Shown in pieces: positions 1 to 8,956 of a stretch of 64,000 nt of DNA (the first letter of the stretch is position 1; every line of letters begins with the position of its first letter). The notes beneath the pieces were generated by a model, which was not told the origin of the DNA, did no database searches, and saw only the letters and a program-made list of their open reading frames with translations. The DNA lies in NCBI RefSeq assembly GCF_026626335.1, contig NZ_JAPNTZ010000011.1:186001-250000 (forward strand). The letters run 5' to 3'. The stretch comes from Paractinoplanes pyxinae. GTDB lineage: Bacteria; Actinomycetota; Actinomycetes; Mycobacteriales; Micromonosporaceae. A program made the position numbers and the translations under genes.

Positions 1-735
1 TTCGCCAGCGAGGACGTGGGCATGGCCGACCCGCAGGCGCTGCTGGTGGCGACGGCGGCGGCCCAGGCCGTCCAGCTGATCGGGCTGCCCGAGGCCGGGC
101 TCAACCTGGCCCAGGCCGTCATCCACATGGCGACCGCCCCCAAGTCCAACAGCGCCACCACGGCGATCGGCGCGGCCATGGCCGACGTACGGGCCGGGCG
201 GGGCGGGGCGGTGCCGTCGGCCCTGCGCGACGCGCACTACCCGGGCGCGCGCGGATTAGGGCACGGCCGAGGTTATCGCTATCCGCACGACGACCCCCGC
301 GGAGTGGTGAAGCAGCAGTATCTGCCCGACGATCTGGCCGACGCGGAGTATTACCAGCCGACCGATCACGGCGCCGAACGGGCGATCGGGGAGCGGGTGC
401 CCCGGCTGCGGCGCATCGTCCGTGGCGTTGCCGGCACGCAGCGTACGGGGGACGCTCCGGCAGCCGGGACGGACCGCGCGGCGGGTGGTGCCCCGGCCGC
501 CGATGAGGGACGCTTTGCCGCGAACATCACACCGGATCAGCCGCCCACCCCCATCGCGGCTGATCCGGAGCAGGACCGGCCCGAACCGGCCGGCGCCGAT
601 CCCGGATCGGCCGCCTCCGATGGGAGCGCGACCACAGCCGGGGCTGGTACCGTCGCCGATCCGGGCTCGCCCGCCCCGGAAGGGACGGACCGCACAGACG
701 ACAGCGGCTCAGCCGCCGGAGAGGAACAGCCGTGA
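1..735 (+). CDS. rarA: Replication-associated recombination protein RarA (MgsA/WRIP1 family), C-terminal part
   Basis: The reading frame is open from base 1, so the gene starts upstream of the window and only the last 244 codons are present. The visible part begins in the helical C-terminal oligomerisation domain of the family (FASEDVGMADPQ..., GLPEAGLNLAQAV, YPHDDPRG, QQYLPDDL), which in RarA follows the AAA+ clamp-loader-like ATPase. The family acts at stalled replication forks. After about residue 140 of the visible part the sequence becomes an Asp/Pro/Ala-rich tail of roughly 100 residues that I do not expect in shorter homologues. The stop overlaps the next gene's GTG start (GTGA), suggesting coupling. 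The identification is secure; the role of the tail is unknown. Confidence 0.9.
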   Translation, partial: FASEDVGMADPQALLVATAAAQAVQLIGLPEAGLNLAQAVIHMATAPKSNSATTAIGAAMADVRAGRGGAVPSALRDAHYPGARGLGHGRGYRYPHDDPRGVVKQQYLPDDLADAEYYQPTDHGAERAIGERVPRLRRIVRGVAGTQRTGDAPAAGTDRAAGGAPAADEGRFAANITPDQPPTPIAADPEQDRPEPAGADPGSAASDGSATTAGAGTVADPGSPAPEGTDRTDDSGSAAGEEQP

Positions 736-3700
736 CCCCGCGCGGTGCCGATCGGCCCGACGACGACGCTGACCTGCGCAACGAGCAGGCCGGCGGTCGG
801 AAGGGACGCCGATTCGGCCGCGGGCGCCCGGCCGATCCGGCTGAACCCGAGGTCGTCAGCCAGGAGGAAACCGGCTGGCTCGACGACCTGCGCACCCACA
901 AGGAACAGCGCGGCGCGATCGGCCCGGGCACCCTCGCCGGCGAGACGCGCTACAGCAAGAGCGGCCGGACCGCCCCCGGCCCCGACGACCAGCCCGGCGA
1001 CGACTTTCCCGCCCTGGGCGCCCGCCCCGCCTGGCAGGGCGGCAGCGGCGAACAGCCCATCACCGACCGCCCGGCCCCTCCGGCGCGGCAGCCGGGGCAG
1101 GTCTCCGGCGGTTTTGCTCAGCCCTCGCCGGGCCAGCCCGCGCCGGGCCAGCCCGCTCCGGGCCAGGCCGCTCCCGGACGCGCCGGTGTCCCGCAGCCGG
1201 GTGCTCCCCAGTCTTCCCAGTACGGCGCCGCCCCGGCGGGCGGGCCGGGGCCCGGCACGCCACCGGGGCCCGGGATGCCGCCGGGGCCCGGCATGCCGAG
1301 CGGGCGTGCGCCGGGGCGCGGTCCGTCCGAGCAGCAGTACGGCACGCCGCCGGGCCGGCCGGGCGTCGACCCGCGCAACTTCGACGGCATGACTTCCGGG
1401 CCGATCGTGCCCGCCTCCGGCAACGCTCCCGCGGTTCCGCCGGTCCGGCCGGTGTCTCCTGCCTCCCGACCCACCTCACCGGGCGGACCGACCCGCGGCC
1501 GTGAACGCTTCCGCGCCGACGGCCCGCCGCCGGGCGGCGCCGGGCGACCGGTGTCCGGCGCGGGTTCCAGCCGGCCGGTTTCGGGCGGGCCCAGGCCTGT
1601 CTCGGGTGCGGGCTTCGGCGACCGCGGATCCGCTCCCGGCGAATACGGCGGTGCCGGTCGGCCGGTGTCGGGTGCGCCGGGTGGTGCCGGATTCGGCGGC
1701 GGCGCTGGTTCGGTCTCGGGCGCGCCGGGTGGTGCCGGGTTCGGCGGCGGCGCTGGTTCCGTGTCGGGTGCGCCGGGTGGAGCCGGGTTCGGCGGCCGTG
1801 GTGGTGAACGCGGCGGCGCCGGTTCGGTGTCGGGTGCGCCCGGCGGTGCGGGTTTCGGTGGGCGCGAGGCGGCGCCCGGTGAGTACGGCGGTGCCGGTCG
1901 ACCTGTTTCGGGCGGCGGTTACCGAGGGCCGGGCTCGACGTCGGGTGACTACGGCTCGGCCGGATCGGGGCGGCCTGTCTCCGGTGCGCCGGGGCCGGCC
2001 TTCCCCGGCGGTGGCCCTGGCTATCCCGGTCCCGGCGCCGGCACAGGGCCGGTCGGTGGGCGGCACGGGCGTGGCGAGGACGACGGCCCGGGCACTCGGA
2101 CCGGACGGCACGGCACCCCGGATGCGGGGGAGCGGGGCCGCGGAGCCGGTGGTCCGGGCGCCTTCGGCGCACAAGACTTCGTGGAACAGGACGGCCCGGG
2201 CGGACGCACCGGCCGCGGCAATGTGCCCGCGCAGGGCGGTCCCGGCCGGGGCCCTCAGGGGCGTGGCCGACCCGGTCCGGGCGGTGAGGGCTACCCCGAT
2301 CAAAGTGCAGCCGGACGCCACGGTGGCAGCAGCGACCCTGGTCAGGACGGCACCGGCGGTCCCGGTCGCGGCGTCCCTGGTCAGGACGGCACCGGCGGTC
2401 CCGGCCGCGGCGTCCCCGGTCAGGGTGGTGCCGGCGGACGCGGCGGCCCGGGCGGTCCCGCTGGGCGTGGTGGCTCGACCGGGCAGGTGCAAGGTGGCCG
2501 TGGTGGCTCGACCGGGCAGGTGCAAGGTGGCGCTGGTGGGCGTGGCGGGTCGACTGGACAGGTGCAAGGCGGCGCGGCCGGACGCGGTCTGGGAGGCACC
2601 GGGGTCTCCGGACACACCGGCGGTTTCCCGGTAGCCAACCCTGGGCCGGTGCGGGCGGCCGCTGTGGTGCCGCCCGTCGTGCCGGGGCGCGAGGGCGTCC
2701 GGGCGCCGGCGGTTCCCGGGCGCGCGGGCGCGATGGCCGGGCAGACGTCCGGCGTCGTGGCGCGGCCGGGCGAGGGCTCCGGGCGTGTGGGCCCGCGCGG
2801 CAATCAGCCCGGCGGCGGCCAGCCGGGCGGCGCTCAGCCGCCCGGACGCGGTCGCGCCGGCCAGGGCGGACGGCCCGGGACGGGCACGGGCGCAGTCCCC
2901 GTCCGGCCGGTGTCTCCTCCGGCCGGGCCGGTCTCGCCGGGACAGCCGTCGCAGGCGCCGAATCTCTACGGTCAGGGCCAGCCTTCGGGTGAGTACGGCC
3001 GGCCGCCTTCGGAGTACGGCCAGGGTCAGCCTTCGGGTGAATATGGCCGGCCGCCTTCGGAGTACGGCCAGGGTCAGCCTTCGGGTGAATATGGCCGGCC
3101 GCCTTCGGAGTACGGCCAGGGTCAGCCATCGGGTGAGTACGGCCGGCCGCCGGCCGAGTACGGCCAGGCGCCGAAAGAGGCCTACGGTCCGCCGCCCGTT
3201 CCGGGCGAGTACGGCCAGCTGTCGAGCGCAGGCAGCGTTCCCGGTTCCCCGCTGGCCGAGCCCGATCAGGACGACTACGACCGGCCGCGCCACGGCCGGG
3301 CGCCGGCGGGCGAGCCCGAGCGGACCCCCGGCGAGTACGGCCAGCTCTCCCGGGCCCAGGCCGTTCCAGGGCAGCCGCCTCGTGGCGCGGCACAGCCTCC
3401 GGCCGGAAGAGCTCTCCCGCCCGGCCCGGCACAGGCGGGTCGCGGTCCGGGCGGTTCCCCGTCCCCGACCGGTGGTCCGTCGGGAGCCCACGCAGCCGGC
3501 GCCGCAGTGGTCGGCGGGATCGCCGGTGCGGCAGCGAGCGGTGCCGCTTCAGCCGGCCGTGCGGCCGCGAGCGAAGGCGGCCCCGCGGCCACGAGCCGAG
3601 GCGGCAGCGCAGCTGGAAGTCGAGGCGGCGGCGCAGCGAGTGGAGCGGCCTCCGTCGGTGCTCCCGCGGGCAGCGCGGCCTCAATCGGCGGCCCGGCGAG

Positions 3701-4961
3701 CGGTGCGGCCTCGGTCGGTGGCCCGGCCGGGTCAGCGGCCGTTCGCGGTGCTGCGCCCGGCGGCCCGGGCGGCGGTGGCTCGGCCCGCGATGGCGCGGCT
3801 TCGGCGACCGGTGCTGCCGCTGTCGGCGGTGCGACGGGTTCAGCGGCCGTTCGCGGTGCTGCGCCCGGCGGTCCCAGAGGCGCCGCTTCGGTGGCCGGTG
3901 CTGCGGCTGTCGGCGGTCCCGGCCTCCGTCAGGGCGACCCAGGCGCTGCTGGTGTGGCGGGTTCGGCGGCTGTTAGCGGCGCCGGCTCAGCTAGTGCGCC
4001 CAAGGGCATCGACTCGGAGCGGGGTGCTGCGAGCGGCGCAGCGCCGCGTGGTGCGGCAGCGGTGGGCGGCGCGGCTGGGGCAGCCTCGGTCGGTGGCCCG
4101 GCGAAGGCGGCGGCTCGCGTAGGTGCGGCGGCACGCGTAGGGGCGGCTGCCCGCGTGGGAGCGGCGGCGCCGGGCCGGGCTGTGGTCGAGGGCGGCTCGG
4201 ACCTGGACGACGTACCTCCCGCGGGTGAACCCAAGGCGCCCGTGGTCGGGGCCAGGGCGGCTGCGGCCCGGGCCGCGGCGGCGGACGACGACGCCGGTCA
4301 GGCCGGCGGGTTCCTGGAACGGCTGCGCACGCAGCGCCGGCTTCGGGTCGTGACGCTTGTCTCGCTCGCCGCCGTCGTGCTGGTCGTGTTGCCGGCGTTC
4401 TTCGGGCTGCGGGCGGCCAGCAGCGACCCCGTGTTCTCCTCGCTCGACTCGCTCGAGGTGCCCGCTTGGGCCGAGCAGAAGGTCGACGACCAGAGCAGCG
4501 GCAGCAAGTGGTGCTTCATCGACTGCACGTTCCGGGAGCGCACCGCCGAGTCGCAGAAGCCCATCAAGGACACCACCGCCGCGTACACCTCGGCCCTGAC
4601 CAGCGCCGGCTGGGCGCCCTGGACGGTCGGCGAGTGCCCCGAGGTGCCCATCGCCAAGGACGACCCGACCACCTACACCTGCTTCAAGCGGGACGAGTTC
4701 ACTCTGGACCTGCGGGTCAGTCAGCCCGAGTGCCAGGTCGACCAGGTGGCCGCGAACGACCCGTCCGTGGCCGGGGCCACCGCGCCGCCCGTGCCCGCCA
4801 AGGGCGAGTGTGTCGGGTCGGCCGTGAGCATCAAGGTGCAGAACGCGATCGCCGACACCCGTGGCAAGCCGGACCCGCAGAAGAGCCCGCTGATCGGCGA
4901 GACCCCGGACACCGTACTCACGGAAGATCCGCTCTTGGAGCCGACACCGTCGGCGTCGTGA
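732..4961 (+). CDS. Very large low-complexity Gly/Pro/Ala-rich single-pass membrane protein, function unknown
   Basis: This gene encodes 1409 residues starting at a GTG that overlaps the rarA stop. About 1200 residues form a disordered-looking Gly/Pro/Ala/Arg/Ser-rich region with several repeat families: a VSGAPGGAGFGG block near residues 312-378, four copies of GQGQPSGEYGRPPSEY near 747-810, and later Ala/Gly/Ser and RVGAA runs. A single hydrophobic segment at about residues 1206-1226 (preceded by RTQRRLR) should be a transmembrane helix. It is followed by a roughly 180-residue extracytoplasmic domain with six cysteines (for example WCFIDC) that may form disulfides. The predicted topology is a cytoplasmic low-complexity N-terminus with an exported C-terminus. 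I do not recognise a family. The continuous open frame across 4.2 kb and the operon position argue that it is real, although high GC also keeps other frames open here. Confidence 0.75.
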   Translation: MTPRGADRPDDDADLRNEQAGGRKGRRFGRGRPADPAEPEVVSQEETGWLDDLRTHKEQRGAIGPGTLAGETRYSKSGRTAPGPDDQPGDDFPALGARPAWQGGSGEQPITDRPAPPARQPGQVSGGFAQPSPGQPAPGQPAPGQAAPGRAGVPQPGAPQSSQYGAAPAGGPGPGTPPGPGMPPGPGMPSGRAPGRGPSEQQYGTPPGRPGVDPRNFDGMTSGPIVPASGNAPAVPPVRPVSPASRPTSPGGPTRGRERFRADGPPPGGAGRPVSGAGSSRPVSGGPRPVSGAGFGDRGSAPGEYGGAGRPVSGAPGGAGFGGGAGSVSGAPGGAGFGGGAGSVSGAPGGAGFGGRGGERGGAGSVSGAPGGAGFGGREAAPGEYGGAGRPVSGGGYRGPGSTSGDYGSAGSGRPVSGAPGPAFPGGGPGYPGPGAGTGPVGGRHGRGEDDGPGTRTGRHGTPDAGERGRGAGGPGAFGAQDFVEQDGPGGRTGRGNVPAQGGPGRGPQGRGRPGPGGEGYPDQSAAGRHGGSSDPGQDGTGGPGRGVPGQDGTGGPGRGVPGQGGAGGRGGPGGPAGRGGSTGQVQGGRGGSTGQVQGGAGGRGGSTGQVQGGAAGRGLGGTGVSGHTGGFPVANPGPVRAAAVVPPVVPGREGVRAPAVPGRAGAMAGQTSGVVARPGEGSGRVGPRGNQPGGGQPGGAQPPGRGRAGQGGRPGTGTGAVPVRPVSPPAGPVSPGQPSQAPNLYGQGQPSGEYGRPPSEYGQGQPSGEYGRPPSEYGQGQPSGEYGRPPSEYGQGQPSGEYGRPPAEYGQAPKEAYGPPPVPGEYGQLSSAGSVPGSPLAEPDQDDYDRPRHGRAPAGEPERTPGEYGQLSRAQAVPGQPPRGAAQPPAGRALPPGPAQAGRGPGGSPSPTGGPSGAHAAGAAVVGGIAGAAASGAASAGRAAASEGGPAATSRGGSAAGSRGGGAASGAASVGAPAGSAASIGGPASGAASVGGPAGSAAVRGAAPGGPGGGGSARDGAASATGAAAVGGATGSAAVRGAAPGGPRGAASVAGAAAVGGPGLRQGDPGAAGVAGSAAVSGAGSASAPKGIDSERGAASGAAPRGAAAVGGAAGAASVGGPAKAAARVGAAARVGAAARVGAAAPGRAVVEGGSDLDDVPPAGEPKAPVVGARAAAARAAAADDDAGQAGGFLERLRTQRRLRVVTLVSLAAVVLVVLPAFFGLRAASSDPVFSSLDSLEVPAWAEQKVDDQSSGSKWCFIDCTFRERTAESQKPIKDTTAAYTSALTSAGWAPWTVGECPEVPIAKDDPTTYTCFKRDEFTLDLRVSQPECQVDQVAANDPSVAGATAPPVPAKGECVGSAVSIKVQNAIADTRGKPDPQKSPLIGETPDTVLTEDPLLEPTPSAS
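1665..1865. repeat. In-frame tandem repeat encoding VSGAPGGAGFGG units
   Basis: Two 48-bp copies (1665-1712 and 1713-1760) are followed by a longer 66-bp copy and a partial fourth. All encode VSGAPGGAGFGG plus a short spacer. The period is a multiple of three, so copy-number change keeps the frame of the host gene. Confidence 0.8.
2970..3161. repeat. Four 48-bp in-frame tandem repeats (GQGQPSGEYGRPPSEY)
   Basis: The copies are 2970-3017, 3018-3065, 3066-3113 and 3114-3161. The second and third are nearly identical at the DNA level, indicating recent expansion. The last copy reads PPAEY instead of PPSEY. Shorter related SGEYG or PGEYGQ pieces occur elsewhere in the same protein. Confidence 0.9.
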
Positions 4962-4983
4962 CGCGGGCTGCGGTCACGGACGG

Positions 4984-4989
4984 TAGGGT
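4984..4989 (+). promoter_or_regulatory. Candidate -10 box before the DUF948 gene
   Basis: TAGGGT lies about 50 bp upstream of the DUF948 start in the 76-bp gap after the large membrane protein gene. No convincing -35 is visible. It would give a short leader containing the GGGAG ribosome binding site near 5023-5028. Confidence 0.35.
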
Positions 4990-5037
4990 CTGCACGTTGC
5001 CCCGCCGAATAGTGACCTCGTAAGGGAGAAGCGCCTG

Positions 5038-5490
5038 ATGGACGCCGGAGAAATCGCAGGCCTGATCGCGGCGGGCGCCTTTCTGATGCTCGTCATCGTG
5101 CTCGCCGTGCCGATCCTCAAGCTCGGCCGCACGGTCGACGCCGCCACCCGGGCGATCAACGACGTGACCGACCGCACCGGCCCGCTGCTGACCGACGTGA
5201 ACGAGACCGTTCGCGGCGTGAACGCCACCCTGGGCCAGGTGCAGGTCTCTTTGGACGGTGTGAACGTCCAGCTGGCCAAGGTCGACACGATCACCGAGCA
5301 CGCCGCGCACGTCACCGCCAACGTGGCCAACCTGTCCACGGTCGTGGCCGCGGCCGCCGCCAACCCGCTGGTCAAGGTGGCCTCGTTCGGGTACGGCCTG
5401 CGCAAGACCGTGGCCGCCCGCCGCAACGCCGAGGAGGCGCGCGAGGTGCGCGAGACCCTCAAGCAGCGCCGCAAGGCCGCCCGCCGCTAA
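5038..5490 (+). CDS. DUF948 domain membrane-anchored protein
   Basis: A 150-residue protein with an N-terminal transmembrane helix (about residues 7-27), then a coiled-coil-like helical region with regularly spaced Val/Leu/Thr (DVNETVRGVNATL, VSLDGVNVQLAKVD) and a strongly basic end (KQRRKAARR). This is the layout of the DUF948 family, often found just upstream of alaS in actinobacteria. The ATG at 5038 is preceded by AAGGGAG. The biochemical role is unknown. The position next to a second small membrane protein suggests that the pair acts together at the envelope, but that is inference. Confidence 0.8.
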   Translation: MDAGEIAGLIAAGAFLMLVIVLAVPILKLGRTVDAATRAINDVTDRTGPLLTDVNETVRGVNATLGQVQVSLDGVNVQLAKVDTITEHAAHVTANVANLSTVVAAAAANPLVKVASFGYGLRKTVAARRNAEEAREVRETLKQRRKAARR

Positions 5491-5517
5491 CTTTCTTCCC
5501 GAAGGGAACCACCCGCT

Positions 5518-5793
5518 ATGAAGCGGCTCCTCTGGCTGGGCGTGGGCCTGGCCGTCGGCGCGATCGTCGTCCGCAAGCTCACCCAGAAGGCCAACGAGTT
5601 CACCCCCACCGGCATCGCCACCTCCGTCTCGCAATCCGCTGGCGGCCTGGTCGAGTCGGTGCGTAGCTTCGTGGATGACGTCCGCGTGCTCGCGGCTGAT
5701 CGCGAGGAACAGATCAACGAGGCTTTCGCCAAGGGTGAGCTGTACGTGGACGAGGACGAGGACGGCCAGGACGGCCAGGAGGGGAACCGATGA
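5518..5793 (+). CDS. Small membrane-associated protein, DUF6167-like
   Basis: The 91-residue product starts MKRLLWLGVGLAVGAIVVRKL, a probable N-terminal membrane segment or uncleaved signal anchor. An amphipathic middle and an acidic tail (DEDEDGQDGQ) follow. A GAAGGGA ribosome binding site precedes the ATG, and the stop overlaps the alaS start (ATGA). The conserved position between the DUF948 gene and alaS matches the family called DUF6167; I assign that from memory of the family and context, not a search. Function is unknown. Confidence 0.7.
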   Translation: MKRLLWLGVGLAVGAIVVRKLTQKANEFTPTGIATSVSQSAGGLVESVRSFVDDVRVLAADREEQINEAFAKGELYVDEDEDGQDGQEGNR

Positions 5794-8474
5794 AGACGGC
5801 GGAGATCAAGCGGCGCTATCTGGCGCATTTCGAGGCCAACGGGCACACGGTCGTGCCGAGTGCCCCGCTGCCCGCTATCGACGACCCGAACCTGCTGTTC
5901 ATCAACGCCGGCATGGTGCAGTTCGTGCCGTACTTCCTGGGTCAGCGCACCCCGTCGTTCAAGCGCGCGGTCAGCGTGCAGAAGTGCATCCGCACGCCCG
6001 ACATCGACGAGGTCGGCAAGACGTCCCGGCACGGCACGTTCTTCCAGATGAACGGCAACTTCTCGTTCGGCGACTACTTCAAGGAAGGCGCGATCAAGCT
6101 CGCCTGGGAGCTGGTGACCAACCCGGTCGCCCAGGGTGGCTACGGTCTCGACCCCGAGCGCATCTGGCCCACCGTCTACCTCGACGACGACGAGGCGTAC
6201 GGGTTCTGGAAGGCGATCGGCGTGCCCGAGGCGCGCATCGTGCGCCGCGACAAGAAGGACAACTACTGGTCGATGGGCATCCCCGGCCCGGCCGGCCCGT
6301 GCTCCGAGATCTTCTACGACCGTGGCCCCGAGTACGGCCGTGAGGGTGGCCCGGCGGTCGACGAGGACCGCTACATGGAGATCTGGAACCTGGTCTTCAT
6401 GCAGTACGAGATCACCGACGTCCGCTCGAAGACCGACTTCACCGTGGTCAGCGAGCTGCCGAACAAGAACATCGACACCGGCATGGGCCTCGAGCGGGTG
6501 GCCTCGGTGCTGCAGGGCGTCGACAACCTGTACGAGATCGACGAGGTCCGCCCGATCCTGGCCCGCGCGGCCGAGATGACCGGCAAGCAGTACGGCGCCC
6601 ACTCCGGTCACGTCGCCGGCGAGTCCCACCCGGACGACGTACGCCTGCGGGTGATCGCCGACCACGTGCGCACCGCGCTCATGCTGATCGGCGACGGCGT
6701 CACGCCCAGCAACGAGGGCCGTGGTTACGTGCTGCGCCGGATCATGCGCCGGGCCATCCGCGCGATCCGCCTGCTGGGCTGGCAGGCGCCGGCGCTGCCC
6801 GAGCTGCTGCCGGTGGCGCGCGACTGCATGGCGCCCTCGTACCCCGAGCTGGCCGAGGAGTTCGGCCGGATCTCCACGTACGCGTACGCCGAGGAGGACG
6901 CGTTCCTGTCCACGCTGCGCGCGGGCACGACGATCCTGGACACGGCGATTACCGACACGCGAGCCAAGGGCGGTAAAGCGCTCAGCGGCGACAAGGCGTT
7001 CCAGCTGCACGACACGTACGGCTTCCCGATCGACCTGACCCTCGAGATCGCGCAGGAGCAGGGCCTGGAGGTCGACCAGGAGGGCTTCCGGCGGCTCATG
7101 GCCGATCAGCGGTCGCGGGCCAAGGCCGACGCGGCGGCGCGCAAGACCGGCCATGCCGACCTCTCGGCGTACCGGAACGCTCTTGATCTTGGTGGTCCGG
7201 TCGAGTTCACCGGCTACCAGGAGGTGCAGCGGGAGTCCCGCGTGCGCGCCCTGATCGGCGGCAGCGGCGCGGTCGAGGTGGCCGGCGAGGGTGACTTCGT
7301 CGAGCTGGTTCTCGACACCACCCCGTTCTACGCCGAGGGCGGTGGCCAGCAGGCCGACACCGGCGTCATCAAGGTCGGCGGCGGCCAGCTCGAGATCGTC
7401 GACGTCCAGCAGCCCATCCCGGGCCTGATCGTGCACAAGGCGCGGGTCATCCGGGGCGAGGTGCGCACGGGCGAGTCGGCCGAGGCCGAGATCGACGTGA
7501 CCCGCCGCAAGGCGATCTCGCGCTCGCACACGGCGACCCACCTGATCCACCAGACGATGCGCGCCTTCCTGGGCGAGTCGGCGACCCAGGCCGGCTCGTT
7601 GAACGCGCCGGGCCGCCTGCGGTTCGACTTCAACACGCCGGGGGCCGTCTCGCCCGCGGTGCTGAACGACGTCGAGCAGCAGGTCAACGAGGTGCTGCTG
7701 CGTGACCTCGAGGTGCACGCGTTCATCACCTCCCAGGAGGAAGCGCGCCGGCTGGGCGCGATGGCTCTCTTCGGTGAGAAGTACGGCGATGAGGTCCGAG
7801 TGGTTGAAGTCGGCGACTACGCGCGTGAGCTCTGCGGCGGCACGCACGTGGCCCGTTCGGGCCAACTCGGCCTGGTGAAGATCCTCAACGAGTCGTCGAT
7901 CGGTTCCGGCGTACGCCGTGTCGAGGCGCTCGTCGGCATCGACGCGTTCGGTTTCCTGGCCAAGGAACACCTGCTGGTCAGCCGCCTGGCCGAGCTGTTC
8001 CGGGTGCCCGGCGACCAGGTCGCCGACCGGGTCGAGCAGACGGTCACCGCGCTGCGCGACGCCGAGAAAGAGCTCGAGAAGATGCGCGCCCAGATGGTGC
8101 TGGGCGGTGCGGGCGCGCTCGCGGGTCAGGCGAAGGATCTGCGCGGTGTGGCGTTCGTCGGCACCGAGGCTCCCGAGGGCGCTGCGGGCAACGACGTGCG
8201 TACCCTTGCGCAGGAGATTCGCGGCAAGATCGACGCGGCCCGGCCCGCGGTGGTCGCGGTGGCGGCCCGCTCGAACGGCAAGGCGTCGCTGATCGTGGCG
8301 CTCAACGCGGCGGCGAAGGGTCGCGGGCTGTCCGCGGCCGATCTGGTCAAGGGCGCGCTGTCCGGCCGGGGTGGCGGCAACGCCGACCTGGCCCAGGGCG
8401 GCGGTCTGCCGGCCGACCAGGTGCCGGTGCTCTTGGCGGCGGTCGAGAAGGCGGTCGGAGAGGCTGCCGGCTGA
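5790..8474 (+). CDS. alaS: Alanine--tRNA ligase
   Basis: The 894-residue enzyme charges tRNA-Ala in the cytoplasm. The catalytic core shows the class II motifs: the FINAGMVQF region near residues 38-46, GNFSFGDYFK, and GMGLERV near residue 231. The editing domain carries the HTATH motif near residue 579 and CGGTH near residue 681, which together supply the zinc ligands of the trans-editing site. A C-terminal helical/DHHA1-type region (SNGKASLIVALN, RGGGNADLAQGGG) completes it. The length is normal for bacterial AlaRS. The ATG overlaps the preceding stop. No T-box-like leader is possible because the upstream gene abuts it. Confidence 0.98.
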   Translation: MKTAEIKRRYLAHFEANGHTVVPSAPLPAIDDPNLLFINAGMVQFVPYFLGQRTPSFKRAVSVQKCIRTPDIDEVGKTSRHGTFFQMNGNFSFGDYFKEGAIKLAWELVTNPVAQGGYGLDPERIWPTVYLDDDEAYGFWKAIGVPEARIVRRDKKDNYWSMGIPGPAGPCSEIFYDRGPEYGREGGPAVDEDRYMEIWNLVFMQYEITDVRSKTDFTVVSELPNKNIDTGMGLERVASVLQGVDNLYEIDEVRPILARAAEMTGKQYGAHSGHVAGESHPDDVRLRVIADHVRTALMLIGDGVTPSNEGRGYVLRRIMRRAIRAIRLLGWQAPALPELLPVARDCMAPSYPELAEEFGRISTYAYAEEDAFLSTLRAGTTILDTAITDTRAKGGKALSGDKAFQLHDTYGFPIDLTLEIAQEQGLEVDQEGFRRLMADQRSRAKADAAARKTGHADLSAYRNALDLGGPVEFTGYQEVQRESRVRALIGGSGAVEVAGEGDFVELVLDTTPFYAEGGGQQADTGVIKVGGGQLEIVDVQQPIPGLIVHKARVIRGEVRTGESAEAEIDVTRRKAISRSHTATHLIHQTMRAFLGESATQAGSLNAPGRLRFDFNTPGAVSPAVLNDVEQQVNEVLLRDLEVHAFITSQEEARRLGAMALFGEKYGDEVRVVEVGDYARELCGGTHVARSGQLGLVKILNESSIGSGVRRVEALVGIDAFGFLAKEHLLVSRLAELFRVPGDQVADRVEQTVTALRDAEKELEKMRAQMVLGGAGALAGQAKDLRGVAFVGTEAPEGAAGNDVRTLAQEIRGKIDAARPAVVAVAARSNGKASLIVALNAAAKGRGLSAADLVKGALSGRGGGNADLAQGGGLPADQVPVLLAAVEKAVGEAAG

Positions 8475-8497
8475 CGGAAACTACGGAGGGTGGCCGG

Positions 8498-8956
8498 ATG
8501 AGCGCACTGTCGCGGGGTAGGCGACTGGGCGTCGATGTCGGTAAGGTGCGCGTCGGGGTCGCGATCAGTGACCCTGACGGGATCCTGGCCACCCCCCTGG
8601 TCACGGTGCCCCGTGACATGGGCGCGGCAGCCGATGCCGTGCCCGGCGACATAGCTGAGCTCGTCCGCCTCGTGGGGGAACACGAGGTGGTGCAGATCGT
8701 GGTGGGGCTCCCGGTACGCCTGAACGGTGCCGAGGGACCTGCCGCCATCGACATTCGCGCGTACGCCGGGCGACTGGCGTCGGCCGTCGGCGAAGTGCCG
8801 ATCGTGCTGAACGACGAACGGATGTCGACCGTGGTCGCGACCCGTAGGCTGGCCGAGCGTGGCGTACGGGGAAAGCGCCAACGGGCGGTCGTCGACCAGG
8901 CGGCCGCGGTGGAGATCCTGCAGAGCTGGCTGGACGCGCAGCGGAGGCAGAGATGA
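8498..8956 (+). CDS. ruvX: Holliday junction resolvase-like protein RuvX/YqgF
   Basis: A 152-residue RNase H-fold nuclease family member. The N-terminal RRLGVDVGKVRVGVAISD supplies the first catalytic Asp strand; VVGLPVRLNG and NDERMSTV provide the other conserved positions. The family is implicated in 16S/23S rRNA maturation and junction processing. The ATG is preceded by GGAGGG, and the stop overlaps mltG by four bases. The alaS-ruvX-mltG-aroE order is standard in actinobacteria. Confidence 0.93.
   Translation: MSALSRGRRLGVDVGKVRVGVAISDPDGILATPLVTVPRDMGAAADAVPGDIAELVRLVGEHEVVQIVVGLPVRLNGAEGPAAIDIRAYAGRLASAVGEVPIVLNDERMSTVVATRRLAERGVRGKRQRAVVDQAAAVEILQSWLDAQRRQR

Noticed and set aside
1060..3684. 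874-codon open frame on the minus strand opposite the large low-complexity gene
   Set aside because: Arg/Pro/His-rich composition typical of an antisense shadow in GC-rich repeats; no start signal or family motif, and the plus-strand frame continues into a membrane helix and a cysteine-containing domain.
5487..7970. 827-codon minus-strand frame opposite alaS
   Set aside because: Antisense shadow of a certain alaS gene with no motif of its own.
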